A model generated the notes under the pieces. It saw only the letters and a list, made by a program, of their open reading frames with translations, was not told where the DNA came from and did no database searches. The position numbers were made by a program, and so were the translations under genes. Shown here piece after piece: positions 25,245 to 35,324 of a stretch of 64,000 nt of DNA. Source of the DNA: Symbiodinium natans (lineage: Eukaryota > Sar > Dinophyceae > Suessiales > Symbiodiniaceae); contig CAJNDS010000280.1 of assembly GCA_905221605.1 (NCBI GenBank), positions 250,001 to 314,000 of the forward strand, read 5' to 3'. The first letter of the stretch is position 1, and every line of letters begins with the position of its first letter.

Positions 25245-25683
25245 CGGGTCAGATATATGTGATTCGGTCAGATCTTCCTCCTACTGGCACCACGCTGTTG
25301 TCCCGATGTCCGCGGGAGATTTCTGTGCACTCAGCTACACATGTGCACTTTACAGCGTTTACCATTGAATCCACTCTTCAAAGAGGCCTGGCTCTGCCCG
25401 CACCTTTTCCAGCTCAGTGCAGTGCCTCAACTCCCTTACGCCTTTCGCGCAAGCCGAGCTAACTTTTGCTGTGAGACTTGTGGACTTGTGCTAATTTGCC
25501 AGTGTGCTCCAGAAAGTCCGGAACCGAAAGTAAAAGGATCATGAGCCAGCACTCACAACGACTCACAAGTACAATTCCGAACCTATCAATCATTGCCCGG
25601 CTTAGTGCGTCTCAACGTCGGAGGCGTCGACCAGAAGCAAGCTTTCCGTAGTGGCGCGAGCTGCACAGCTCAAAGGGCACTTG
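25245..25683. other. Intergenic, nothing recognised
   Basis: This stretch lies upstream of the J-domain gene start codon and presumably holds its 5' leader. No TATA-like or spliced-leader-like sequence was identified. Confidence 0.4.
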
Positions 25684-25750
25684 GGGCGCTTGGGGCGCTT
25701 GGGGCGCTTGGGGCGCTTGGGGCGCTTGGTGCGCTTGGGGCGCTTGGGCT
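25684..25750. repeat. 10 bp tandem repeat GGGGCGCTTG
   Basis: About seven copies of GGGGCGCTTG (one variant GGTGCGCTTG) in direct order. Similar decamers (GGGGCAAGCG) occur at 30608-30650. Confidence 0.95.
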
Positions 25751-25848
25751 TTGAAGGATTTCAGGATGCTTCCGGGGTGTGTGGCTTCGACTTCAGCTGG
25801 GCGTCGGAGATTGCGCAGAGAAGCAAAAGCATCCCTCGGCACTCCCTC

Positions 25849-26813
25849 AGCTGAAGCCTGAAACAGAAGCATCCTTGTCTCTTGATACGGACTTCAGGTG
25901 CCCCGCCTCTGCGCCAAGCAAAGAGGCCCATGGAAGCTGCTGCTGCACCGAGGACCTGGCATGGTCACCAAACTTCGCAGCCTTTGCTTTGGGAGGACTT
26001 TTTTTGCTTAGGATACGGAGAGAAGACGATGCGGAGTCAGACTCTGCAGTTCTCCTCTGGACTCTAACACTCTGGGACTTTGGCCAGAAGGCCAGAAGCA
26101 CGCATCCACGTCTGCCCAGCTTCGGGAAGCTCCTCACAGCAATTTGAGAGAACAAGCAATGGATACAACAAGAGAGACAGGAGTGAGAGAGAGAGAGAGA
26201 GAGAGAAAAAAAATAGCCCGACTCGTTTCAAACAGTACCATTTAGGCGGGCGTTTTTTGCAAGAACGCTTTGATCAGAGTCACTGGTACACAAGTCCAGC
26301 TCTAGCAGCTCTAGCACTTCACGCAAAGTGTGGTGTGGGCATCTGATTTCAGGAAGCTCTCTCAGCCTCAGCCTTTGAAGGCCACAGTCTCTTGCGGGCG
26401 CTGGCAGCTCCTTCTGCTCCTTCTGCTCCTCTACCTCCTTCAGGAGCGCGCCCTTGTCGAACGCTTCTCCCTTCACCCCATTTCTCACCATCGCCTTGCA
26501 AGGAAGGCCAAGAGCTGATTGCCACCTTGCCACCTCCCTCCCCCAACTCGGGCCTTGTAGCTGCGAATGAAGCCTTTCTTTGCAAGCTCCACCCTCTTCT
26601 TCAGCTCCTCCTCTTCCTGGCCACAGAAGGTAGCTACCAAACTTTACCAAACCCCTTTTTCCTCCATTTCCCGTACTTTCGTCGCGCCTTTATGTGTTTC
26701 GGGTCCGCATCCATCTTCTTGATCAGCTTGGCAAGGTTTGCCTGATCGGTCTTGCTGTTCAAATCGAACGTCGCGGGGTCCACCTCCAGCTCCAAAAGGT
26801 TCAAGTACGTCGC
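25849..26813 (-). CDS. Unidentified charged / coiled-coil protein, several exons
   Basis: On the minus strand several blocks read as one protein. About 26650-26813 (after CTGACAG) gives TYLNLLELEVDPATFDLNSK and KLIKKMDADPKHIKARRKYG. About 26545-26622 (after GCCAG) gives EEEELKKRVELAKKGFIRSY. About 26400-26480 gives ALLKEVEEQKEQKELP. A last block of about 25849-26090 is Ser/Lys-rich and ends with TGA (RRTAESDSASSSLRILSKKS). The first block is the strongest. Exon phases between blocks were not resolved. No known domain was recognised; the charge pattern suggests a helical, possibly nucleic-acid-linked protein, which is only a guess. A (GA)n tract at 26188-26207 lies in an intron. Confidence 0.5.
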
Positions 26814-26898
26814 TGTCAGAATGACAAAATTACCCTAGAGAACTGCTACAGTCAAACCGCTGCATAAGAAACCATTGTAGAAGGGTACCTTAGTGCTC

Positions 26899-26917
26899 GG
26901 GGGGGGGGGGGGGGGGG
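26899..26917. repeat. Poly-G run of 19
   Basis: Uninterrupted G homopolymer, followed by CTTTC. Confidence 0.95.
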
Positions 26918-27134
26918 CTTTCTTAAAACAGCCGTGAAAATCGTCTGTGACTCCCCCGCGCTTCTGGCGTCCCCCGGCCCCCACCCCCACCCACCCAAGA
27001 CGACTCACATTCTGGGAGCTTTCAGGGCGCAATACTCGCCCAAGACGCGAACAGGCTTCGACAAAAAGAATGGTCCAAATGCGCGTGCCTACGCTGTTAC
27101 TCTTGTCTGCCAATATGAACTCGTAAATTAAATC

Positions 27135-27236
27135 GGCTTAGGTTTAGGGTCTAGGGCTTAGGGTGTAGGGTTTAGGCTTGGGGTTTAGGATTTAAAGTTC
27201 AGGGATTAGGATGATTAGGGGTTAGGCGAAAGGTGG
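27135..27236. repeat. Degenerate telomere-like repeat (TTTAGGG class)
   Basis: About ten imperfect TTTAGGG / TTAGGGT copies (AGGTTTAGGGTCTAGGGCTT, GTAGGGTTTAGG). They are too divergent for a real chromosome end, so they are read as interstitial. Confidence 0.85.
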
Positions 27237-28100
27237 GGGGAACAAAATACCAATAGAAGGCTCATGCCTGTATATGTGGATTTGGCCTAGTGGTACAACG
27301 TACTCTCTTCAGAAACAAATGAAGAAACCTAGCGTACCCTAGATCAAACCTCCCCCAAATACACGGGGCAATGGAAGCTAAGAAACTTAGGACACCCTAC
27401 CGCCCGAAAAACCGTTTTAGAAAACAACGTCTTCACGGTACGCTTACAGCACCCGAAGCACATTTCACTGCAACAGAGCCATGGCATGCCGAAGGCCCCC
27501 ACAGTCGCGTCAGGCGGGCTAGGTACATTCTGGAGGCGTTTCTGGTGCTGTGCTGGGTTGTCACTTCGTTATCAGGTCTCATGGTCCGTGTGGGCAGAAG
27601 TCAACATTCTGCGACCACTAGCAATAAAAATCACCACACGTCTTGCAACTCTAACCACTCATAAGATGCTGCAACCACCATCGGGAAGTACTGCACTTCA
27701 TATACTTCATGGACTCCGTAAACCTATGGAACTGCTGCTCGCCGTCGCTCCAAGGATGGCACAGGACTGTCCCCCAGCACGTTGACAGCCTGCGGGTTGC
27801 TGTTTTTAACTGGGCCTATGGTCATTGCTCAAGGCTACCGTGCTCTGCTGCGCCACACATTGCCACACGGGCCGTGCAGCAGAGGGAGACACCGTGCAAG
27901 CGTGATGAGTGCAACTCAAAGAAAAGCCTTCGGAGCGTTTGAGGGATCGATGACGGTGTTGATCTTGTTCATGTCCTGACTCCACACAAACTGGCTCACA
28001 ACGGGACAGCTTTAACTAGGCCAGAGACTCGCAGAAACATGCTCAACCAGGCTCCGGAATGTGCAAGTCGCGGTGGATAGGGGCTTTACCTTTGATCTCA

Positions 28101-29240
28101 CCTGGGCATCCGCTCAAAAATTCTGGTCCGCATCGGGTCTCCGGGTCTGTGCTGGAAATACCCTAGCTCTCCATGTAAGGTGGCTGCCATTGATGAGGGC
28201 CTTCCAGTAGTGAGTCGCCGCCTGGTCAGGCACAAAGTCACAAAGACTTCAACCTGAGTGCAACCTCAGTGCAACCAGTGCATGTGCGCCTTTTCAAAGT
28301 CCTGTGCGCCCACGCCACGTGCCAGCAGGAGCCTTTGCCACTGTGGGGGAGCGGAAATTGTGGGGTGCGGAAATCAGCTTCGGAAAACTTGGTGATGGTT
28401 TATCGCTGAGCTTTGTCGAGCTGTAAGTCCAGTCTGTTGCAAGAGACTGGCAGCTTTGGATCACAGCCGAGGCCAGTGCAGGAAGATACTCTGGCACCAC
28501 GGTGCCATGCCCGGAATCACACTTCACAGATCGCGGGTGCTCTGCTACACTGACCGAGCGATCTTGCCCGAAATGGCCCGAGAAAGGACAGCTGCCACTT
28601 CACACCGCTTGCGTCCGATCAACTCCTACCATGCTGACAGCTGAAGGTATCTGAGACAAGCTCTCCATTTTCGTCGACTGCGGCCCTACACAGGCTTCTA
28701 CGGGTGGTCAGGTCGGCAGTCAGTGATCAACTGCGCGAGGTAGAGGCTCATTGACGTCCACCGGCGTCCCACCTGCAGCAACACGGCCTGTCACACAGCT
28801 GCCCAAGCCAGTGTCCCATACTGTCCCCCAAGCCCAAGGAAAGCTTCGCAGAGTCCCCAGCTTTGATCTCCAGGCCTCCCAGGCTTAGCTGATTAGCTGA
28901 TGCGGCGACGGCCTACTGTTACCTTCTGTACCAAATGCATACAGCACGCCAAAGCTCCTGAAGCAAGTCAGGGACTCCAGCTTCATGCGGCCCGTGTCCG
29001 GGTGCAGTCGCCAGAACTGGCAACAATTCGTCAAAGGCGACATGCAAATGTTCAGTTGCCCCTCATTTGTTCTTGCTTTTTCTTTGCGGCGCTGTGGACG
29101 TCAGAAGTTCCTCTCAAAACTGGCAATGGAGGGCCAGTCACTGGCTCGGTCTGGCATCCTTTGTGCCTTTGGGATGGACTCACAAATCTGGACCCTCCGA
29201 GAGCCTCGGATCCATCCAACCCCACGCTGACCCCTCAGCC
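28101..29240 (-). CDS. Exon fragments of an unidentified gene
   Basis: The best exon is 28923-29016: it follows TTGCCAG, reads FWRLHPDTGRMKLESLTCFR then SFGVLYAFGTE, and ends at GTAACA. Other protein-like minus-strand blocks are about 28290-28520 (EYLPALASAVIQSCQSLATD) and about 28130-28230 (DQAATHYWKALINGSHLTWR). A block near 29150-29210 ends at a GTGAGT donor. They lie on one strand with plausible splice sites, but no domain was recognised and phases were not joined, so more than one gene is possible. Confidence 0.4.
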
Positions 29241-29459
29241 TCACAACAACGAAAGATGCACTGTAGACTGATATCAGCCTTTCCATGGGCTTTGTGGGCT
29301 ATGGGATTTTCCGTTGATTCGACTCAGTCTTGGCCCTTGTCCACGGAGCCTGGCAAAAGAAGGAAGCAGAAAACCTTGCTCGGTTGTGAGCTCCTCAGGT
29401 CCTCTGTTTACTTAACACTGTTTCAACATCCATGCCGGGCCAGTCACAGTCTCGAGCCT

Positions 29460-29871
29460 TCAGCCACTTCGGAATTTGCCAAGGATGTGCAAGGAGCCTG
29501 GGAAACCGGAACTTCCGACCAAGACCATACCCACTGGGCTTGTACAGCTGCTAGCGCTGCTAGCATGCCTCCTGTACCCTTCCAGCCCAGGGGCACACAA
29601 TGGCCATGAACACCAGCGACAGTACCAGGACGGTAGTGGGGCCCACCTCCGAGCTTTCTTCGGGATCACGCAAACTGGCATTACAGATGCAGCAAAAGAG
29701 GACCTTGAGACCAGGGGTGTCGTCGCTGTAGAACTTGAGAATTCCTCCTCCGCCGCCCGCCTGAGAGCAACAGGACAAGGGAACGTACAAAACTCCTCGG
29801 ATTCGCGGGAGCGAAGCCTTCTTGCCGCTGTTCGCTCCCCCAGAAGCGGCACCCGACCTGCGTTCCGACAT
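29460..29871 (-). CDS. SEC61B: Sec61 translocon subunit beta, four exons
   Basis: Four exons join in frame into 66 residues: 29818-29871 (ATG at 29871; MSERRSGAASGGANSGKK), 29704-29760 (AGGGGGILKFYSDDTPGLK), 29595-29646 (VGPTTVLVLSLVFMAIV) and 29460-29497 (SLHILGKFRSG, TGA at 29460). The signature of Sec61 beta is present in order: a Ser/Gly-rich cytosolic head, the FYSDD-PGLKVGP motif, one transmembrane helix and a short lumenal HILGKFRSG tail. It is a tail-anchored subunit of the ER protein-conducting channel. Total length is a little below the usual 80-100 residues because the head is short. Introns 1 and 3 start with GC, intron 2 with GT; all end AG and are about 57-97 bp. Each junction carries a short repeat (GC or GT after AG). 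Confidence 0.93.
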
Positions 29872-30734
29872 CTACGTCTACATTGACAGTCACCAGGCTT
29901 GCTTGATCTTGCTTGTAGCTTCAACCTCTGCTTCGGAACATGATCAAACATGACCAATTAATCTTGCAGGAGGCACAAACCGGGCTCGTGATCGGGGTGT
30001 TTTTGGGCCCTGAACCCTGAACCCTGTACCCGACACCCCTCCACATCCACAAGCCCAGGCACCTCGTCGTCGTGCGACGAGCGAGGGCTGTGCGGGAGCC
30101 GCCAACCTCAGCAGCTTAAGGTTTAGGGCTCCAGGGTAGGGTAACCGGATTTCGGGTTCAAGTTTAGGGTCAGGTCTGAAGAGCAGAGGCTACCACACAA
30201 GCCACAAATAGACAGAGTCGAACAGCAGCTCTCCTGCTTTACACAAAAATTGCAGCTCGTAGAGTCTGTCGAAAGGCTCTAAGTGTCCCTGCCCAGTTGT
30301 CCCACTTGCCCCACTTGCTTTCGGGTTCAGGGGTTTCCGGTTCTTGGGTCCGGGTTAGGGATTGTTGAGGACTTTGGCTTAGGGCTTTGCACACTTCATA
30401 CCAGAAGATAAGTAAACAAGCACCCTCGATTCCAAGAGACGGCTTTGCGCTCGGCCACAGTCACGCCTTTAGCAAGTCCGATGTTCCAAGCCCGCAAAAC
30501 TTCCCATGCCTCCATACACGTGGGACTTGCACGTCACGGTCACGCGTTTGGTAAGTCAAATGTTCCAAACCCTGTACACTAGAGGCCAATTGCGGCTGAC
30601 TGGCCAGTAGGGCAAGCGGGGCAAGCGGGGCGAGCGGGGCAAAGTGGCAGCGCAGTGGAGCTACCGTGTCAATGAAGGACCTCCAGAGGGCCCTACGGAG
30701 GCCGCTGCTTGACCTCGGCCGGCACCAGATCCCG
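29872..30734. other. Intergenic with telomere-like strings and GGGGCAAGC repeat
   Basis: Degenerate CCCTGAACCCTGTACCC (about 30009-30030) and GGTTTAGGG / GGTTAGGG strings (30118-30175, 30325-30365) are scattered here, and a GGGGCAAGCG decamer repeats four times at 30608-30650. No coding block was found. Confidence 0.6.
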
Positions 30735-31430
30735 AATCCGCCATCCTAGCGGACCAGCTCAGCGGCAGCTTCGCCAGTTGCTTGACGAAGTTTTCGAGTA
30801 GGTCTTTCTTAAGGATCTACCAAGGACAACCATCTCAGAACTGTGCAAAGTTCAACAGGCTTTGCGGAAGGAAAATGCGTTTTTCTTGTCGGGCTGCACA
30901 TACTTGTGATGTCGTCGGCTTACGCAGTGCTGGACCTTGTCGGAGAACCCTGAGTCTGCAGGGACAGGTTCAACCGGCAGCAACGAAGTTATGTTCCTGG
31001 ACTCCCCTCACTTAACCTTCTCACAGACAGCCCGTCCTGACAATCGGTCGAGAATTTTGAGCGCGCGCTCAGAAAGCTCTTCAATGCTTGGGCAAAACTT
31101 CGACGGACGCGCAGATTGTCCACCACAAGCTTTCCATGACAAGTAACCTACAGGTATAGGCGGTATAGGCATGCCACCGGATGAAAAGTTTTTGACCTTG
31201 CAAAGATGCCCAAAGCCTCTGCCCAAGCATTTGTTGATCCGAGGGATCCGGCGCCAGAGGCGCCCTTGAACGCAGGATTGCTGAGTACACTGGATTCACG
31301 AAGACACAGAGGACCAGCAGCTTGACCACACCGCGCCTCTCGCGATGTCAACGTGCAGTACAAGCCACCATACTGCAAAACCTCTTCCAACATGGGCTTC
31401 ACCTGTGTGTCGATTCGCAGGCTGTGGCGG
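30735..31430 (-). CDS. Possible exons of an unidentified gene
   Basis: Minus-strand blocks about 31150-31430 (QVKPMLEEVLQYGGLYCTLT), about 31010-31135 (GKLVVDNLRVRRSFAQALKS) and about 30735-30815 (KKDLLENFVKQLAKLPLSWS) have protein-like composition and lie in one orientation. No domain was recognised and splice phases were not established. Confidence 0.35.
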
Positions 31431-33110
31431 TAACTTGGCGGTAACTTGGGGGTGGGAAGAGCGGATAAACAGCAGGAAACGCTGCCCAAGCCTTGCAAAC
31501 AAGCAGATGAGCCAACACCTACCCATCCCGTCACCTCTGCCAAGGATCCCACACACCCCCTGTCAGCTAGCCCTTGAGGATTGGAGCGGAGATCTTTCGA
31601 CAGGCCGACAAGCATGACTTCTGCAGTGGCTTCCAGTATTCAGTCTCCACGAGAAAAGAAGCAGAGGCAACACGATCATAGTGGCCCATTCAGGCAACAA
31701 GCACTTACAGGGTATGACATCCTGTCCTTACAACGAATGCTTCTGACCCTACGCTACAACCTTTACGCAGTGCCTTACGGCAGTGGCAGCAATGGTCTTG
31801 GGATGAACACGACCATTGCTAGGGGGGTGGGGAGGGGGCTTGCACGACTGCAGAACAACATGCCCGACTCGGAGACACGGAAGTATCACAGATGAATAGA
31901 TGCCACAAATATGAAAAGCCCAGTACTCGAGGAAGGCCACAAACCCAACCAAAGTCTGCAATATGAAGCTGCATCTAATGCCCCTCCCCTGTGCGCAATA
32001 TGCTTGCACTCAAGACAAAGACGCGGCCAAGCAAAGCTATGTGATGACTGCAAGCGATATGAGTATCCTGATCTCCACTCGGCCGAGCCTCCTTCTCAAA
32101 CACTGCTGTCAGCTCCGTGCAGTCCACCTGCACCACGGCTATCGGAAGTGCCTCAGGGCAGAAGAAGAAGAAGAAGAGAAGACAGCGAGCAGCACCTGTA
32201 TCTTCTTCTTTGCCTACACCTCATGGCCAAAAGCTATCCCAAGAGCCCATCACATCAATGCGCATGATGCTTGCAAGCATGCGAAGATCCCATTTCTGCG
32301 GCATATGATAGTACTCGCGATGCAAGGCCACACCAAGCAATCCACAAAAGAGCCAACAAACCTCGACAGGGCTTCTCAAGCTGAGGATGAAAGAGGAAAA
32401 ACTGTTCCGGGCAGCTCTCGGTGCAGACGCACACAGAGTGACGTAGAGGCACGTGCTTCGCTTTTGCGATGTGGCGTCATTGTGAGAGTTCAGTGAGTGG
32501 ACAACGCACTGCCCAACACAAGTTGTGCGCGAACTCTCCGAAGCCCCTCCAGGCCCCTCCTGCCAAAGATTCTCAAGCCTACGAGGCTTAAGCTAGTGTG
32601 AAATTTACTTTGACTAAAGTTGACTAAAGAAAATGGCCACACTTGGAGAATCTGAGAATCCCGCCGCAGCGCGCCGAGCCTCGAAGGCATATCTCTCAAG
32701 GGCGTGATGGGCATAAACCTGGCGCAGCATGGGGCTCTTGGAGACTGTCTTGGAGACTCTTGGAACCTCTTGGAACCTCTCGAGGCTCTTTGGAAGCTCT
32801 TGCCTCTCTTGACATCACACGAGCAAAGCTCTTAAAGCCTCAGCAGCCTGGCCAATAACAGGGCGTCGCGACATCAACGCCCCGACCGGCAAACCAGGAA
32901 GCGAACTGGGCGAGAGCCACACGATGGCGCAAGTAGCCCTGCACAGCCCCAAACCCAAGGGAGTGAGAGAAAGAAGTAGGGAGTCACCATGAGTTTTGGG
33001 GAGTCTGTTGGGCTTACTTCTGTCACTTCTCACACCCATGTCTTCAGAGGATGAGCCTCGTTCGTCGTACAGCTTCGTACGTTCAAGCGTGATAGGATAC
33101 GCAGGTTGAG
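31431..33110. other. No firm gene
   Basis: Weak minus-strand blocks (GYLRHRVALAQFASWFAGRG near 32870-32930; HALERYAFEARRAAAGF near 32650-32705) could be exons of the gene at 33.1 kb. A 13 bp CTTGGAACCTCTT-type repeat lies at 32735-32800 and a (GAA)n tract at 32160-32180. Confidence 0.35.
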
Positions 33111-33480
33111 CCCTTTCAGGGTTTCTTCACCATGGCAGAGAGGACGTCCTCAACGTCTTCAAAAGAATGTGCCCCCATGGGGCCTTGGCATCTGGCTCGT
33201 ACTGAGAGTCGACCAGATGCACAGCGGAAATTGGGACGCCTCTCCAAGACTCTCCAAGCGATCCCCTGAAGTGCAACAAAAAGTGTAACAAGGAAACAAA
33301 GGAGTCCCCTCAGAGTCCTTACAGCAGCCCTCCAGGCCGACCCCCGATCCCCGAGCCCCGCGCCATCTGCCAGCAGCAGCTCCAACAAGCAGAAATCGAA
33401 GCGCAGCAGTCCGCTTCCCAAGGAAGCATAAGATACCTCCAGGTGCGCAAGCCGGGCACAGTGACTGCGTCTGTTACTAA
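33111..33480 (-). CDS. Possible exons downstream of the kelch gene
   Basis: Two minus-strand blocks look coding: about 33310-33440 (LEVSYASLGSGLLRFDFCLL, Leu-rich) and about 33120-33250, where one frame reads VPISAVHLVDSQYEPDAKAP. The VHLVDS-x-Y string recalls the GPN-loop GTPase family, but the match is short and neither the GPN motif nor the P-loop was seen, so this is only a hint. Confidence 0.3.
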
Positions 33481-33524
33481 GGCCATCACTCTGTACAGTG
33501 TAATCAGCTGCGCGTTCATGGGCT

Positions 33525-35273
33525 CTAATGTTGGCCTTTTTCCGGCTCCCTCTCATCCGTCTCATCCGTCTCAGCCTTTTGAGGAGTCGGTCCAGCAAGG
33601 ACGAGCATGTCCAGCTTTGGGACAGGCTGGGCCCCACGTGATCCCAGCTGCACCCCACCCATCACACAGCCAGCTGCCAGCGCAGCAGCTGGCACGACGC
33701 CGAACTCTGAGGCTTCATTGAGAACGGTGGCCCTAAGCCAGGTTAATGTGTTGGAGTTCAGGAGCAGAAGCTCCTCGTCTTCTGGTATGGTGGCATTGCC
33801 GTGGCCGCCGTAGACGAGAAGGTGCCGCCCGTAACGCTGTGCCGCAAAGCGCATCCGTGGCGCGGGGAGGAAGACTGCCCGGGTCTCACTTTGCTTCTTT
33901 CTCTCGGGGCCCCGCTTCCATTTCATCGTCTTGAGGTTCAAGGAGAAGCCGACCATTTTGGCTGACTTTCCAGCTTGGAATATCTCCACACGGTCCTCGC
34001 AGCCACCAATCATGACCATATGCTCGCAGCTGTGTTCAAACGATGTGAAGGTCACAGCAGCGTGCAGAGATCTCCACGCTGGGACTTGTCCATCTGTCTG
34101 GACCCGATCCCACTGCTGGGACTCCATGCTCAGCACATACACATAATTAGCATATGCACGGTCCCCCACATAAGTAAACTCAGGGTCTCGTGTTGGTATG
34201 TCACCACCAAACACGACCACTCTTCGTCCGGAAGAAAAGGAATCGGCTGCATGATGCCAGATAGCTTTGGGCACTTGTCCACGTGCAGGAAGCCTCTTCC
34301 AGGAGATCTTGCTTGTGTCGTTCAAATCCCTAGTGAGCAAAAGCAGTGTTTGAAGGCCCTCGCATGGCTCATGCGTCCTATCATTGCAACCGCCCAAGAC
34401 AAGGATGGCCTTCTCACCTTTAGATGCTTCAACCACGCAGCTGGAGTGTCGGAGGCGTCTTTCTGGACGGTCGGAGGTTTCGGCCACGCGCGGCTCCAGT
34501 ATGGACCAGCTCGGAAAATCCACCACAGAAACATGGAGATCCTCCTCGGAAGCCCAGGGTCGCCACCCTCCAATCATGTAAACACTTGCTCCCAGGGCAC
34601 AGGCCGTATGACCACTGGCCGAGAGCATCTCAGTTTTCATCTTTTCAAACTTTCCATTGTCAACAACCATCATTCCACCCTCTCCTGTTCCACTCTCCGT
34701 TGTTGGGAAAGCGCCTTTGGGTATCAATGACTTCTTGAAGAAGTCACTACCGTGAACGCACCTCTCACGAAGATGGTGATCGTAGTAAAACTGTTGGCAC
34801 CCATAGCCTGACTGGAACAAAACCTTCCAAAATCCCCTATCTCGCTCCACCTGGTCAGCACGTCCATCAGCCCATGCTGCTACATGCAAGCTGATTAGGC
34901 ACTCACCCAGCATCTCAACACAAAGTGATCGCCAAAGCGAGTAGCACTCGCTGCTACCCATGGTTTGATACCGTATGCCCCTTGAGCTTGCGCTAATGGC
35001 AAACAGTGTAGGTGCTGGCAGGAAGTGGCATACTCGCAAGAAGAGGTCCTCAGACAAGATGTCTGTCACCACACCTCCTTGAAAGTCGGAGTCGAGTACT
35101 TCAAGGTTCTCTGGTTTGAGGAGCTTGTGCGTGTTCCCCACGCAAACTGCCCAACGACCACGGTCGGCATAGAAGGACTGAAGGCGCCCCGTTAGCCCAT
35201 TTAACCCAGTGGCAGACAGGCCTTGCAGAACCACTTGCCTCCCGGGACGGAGTTGAGTGTATCCTGCCTCCAT
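33525..35273 (-). CDS. F-box / kelch-repeat protein, single exon
   Basis: An uninterrupted frame of 582 codons from the ATG at 35273. Residues about 1-55 form a small beta-rich module (GRQVVLQGLSATGLNGLTG, then GRWAVCVGNTHKLLKPENLE). Residues about 65-120 resemble an F-box (ILSEDLFLRVCHFLPAPTLF, then WRSLCVEML). The rest holds at least five kelch-type blades ending in the Gly-Gly pair: HTACALGASVYMIGGW, LRHSSCVVEAS then ILVLGGCND, WHHAADSFSSGRRVVVFGGD, SLHAAVTF then MVMIGGCED, and MRFAAQRYGRHLLVYGGHG. Kelch blades form a propeller that binds partners; with an F-box they usually make the substrate adaptor of an SCF ubiquitin ligase. That role is inferred from architecture. No intron is visible, unlike its neighbours, so a retrocopy origin is possible. 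Confidence 0.88.
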   Translation of the reverse strand: MEAGYTQLRPGRQVVLQGLSATGLNGLTGRLQSFYADRGRWAVCVGNTHKLLKPENLEVLDSDFQGGVVTDILSEDLFLRVCHFLPAPTLFAISASSRGIRYQTMGSSECYSLWRSLCVEMLGECLISLHVAAWADGRADQVERDRGFWKVLFQSGYGCQQFYYDHHLRERCVHGSDFFKKSLIPKGAFPTTESGTGEGGMMVVDNGKFEKMKTEMLSASGHTACALGASVYMIGGWRPWASEEDLHVSVVDFPSWSILEPRVAETSDRPERRLRHSSCVVEASKGEKAILVLGGCNDRTHEPCEGLQTLLLLTRDLNDTSKISWKRLPARGQVPKAIWHHAADSFSSGRRVVVFGGDIPTRDPEFTYVGDRAYANYVYVLSMESQQWDRVQTDGQVPAWRSLHAAVTFTSFEHSCEHMVMIGGCEDRVEIFQAGKSAKMVGFSLNLKTMKWKRGPERKKQSETRAVFLPAPRMRFAAQRYGRHLLVYGGHGNATIPEDEELLLLNSNTLTWLRATVLNEASEFGVVPAAALAAGCVMGGVQLGSRGAQPVPKLDMLVLAGPTPQKAETDETDEREPEKGQH

Positions 35274-35324
35274 GTGCAAAGGCAAGGGAGGCAAATTACG
35301 CCCACTACGAAACCACTTTAGTGA

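Larger units (their letters stand above)
26814..28100. other. Intergenic with poly-G and telomere-like run
   Basis: This stretch holds a G19 run (26899-26917), a degenerate TTTAGGG-type run (27135-27236) and a possible tRNA-derived fragment (box A-like TGGCCTAGTGG near 27288). The plus-strand frame at 27371-27664 has no recognisable domain and is not called. Confidence 0.5.

Noticed and set aside
27275-27350. Possible tRNA gene or tRNA-derived SINE (box A-like TGGCCTAGTGG)
   Set aside because: The B box (GATCAAACC) is poor and no acceptor stem or anticodon arm could be paired.
33120-33250. GPN-loop GTPase exon (VHLVDS-x-Y)
   Set aside because: Only a short match; no P-loop, GPN motif or neighbouring exon of that family was found.
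33955-33975. CCATTTTGGCTGAC, similar to the dinoflagellate spliced-leader core
   Set aside because: It lies inside the kelch coding region, differs at the conserved end and lacks the rest of the leader.
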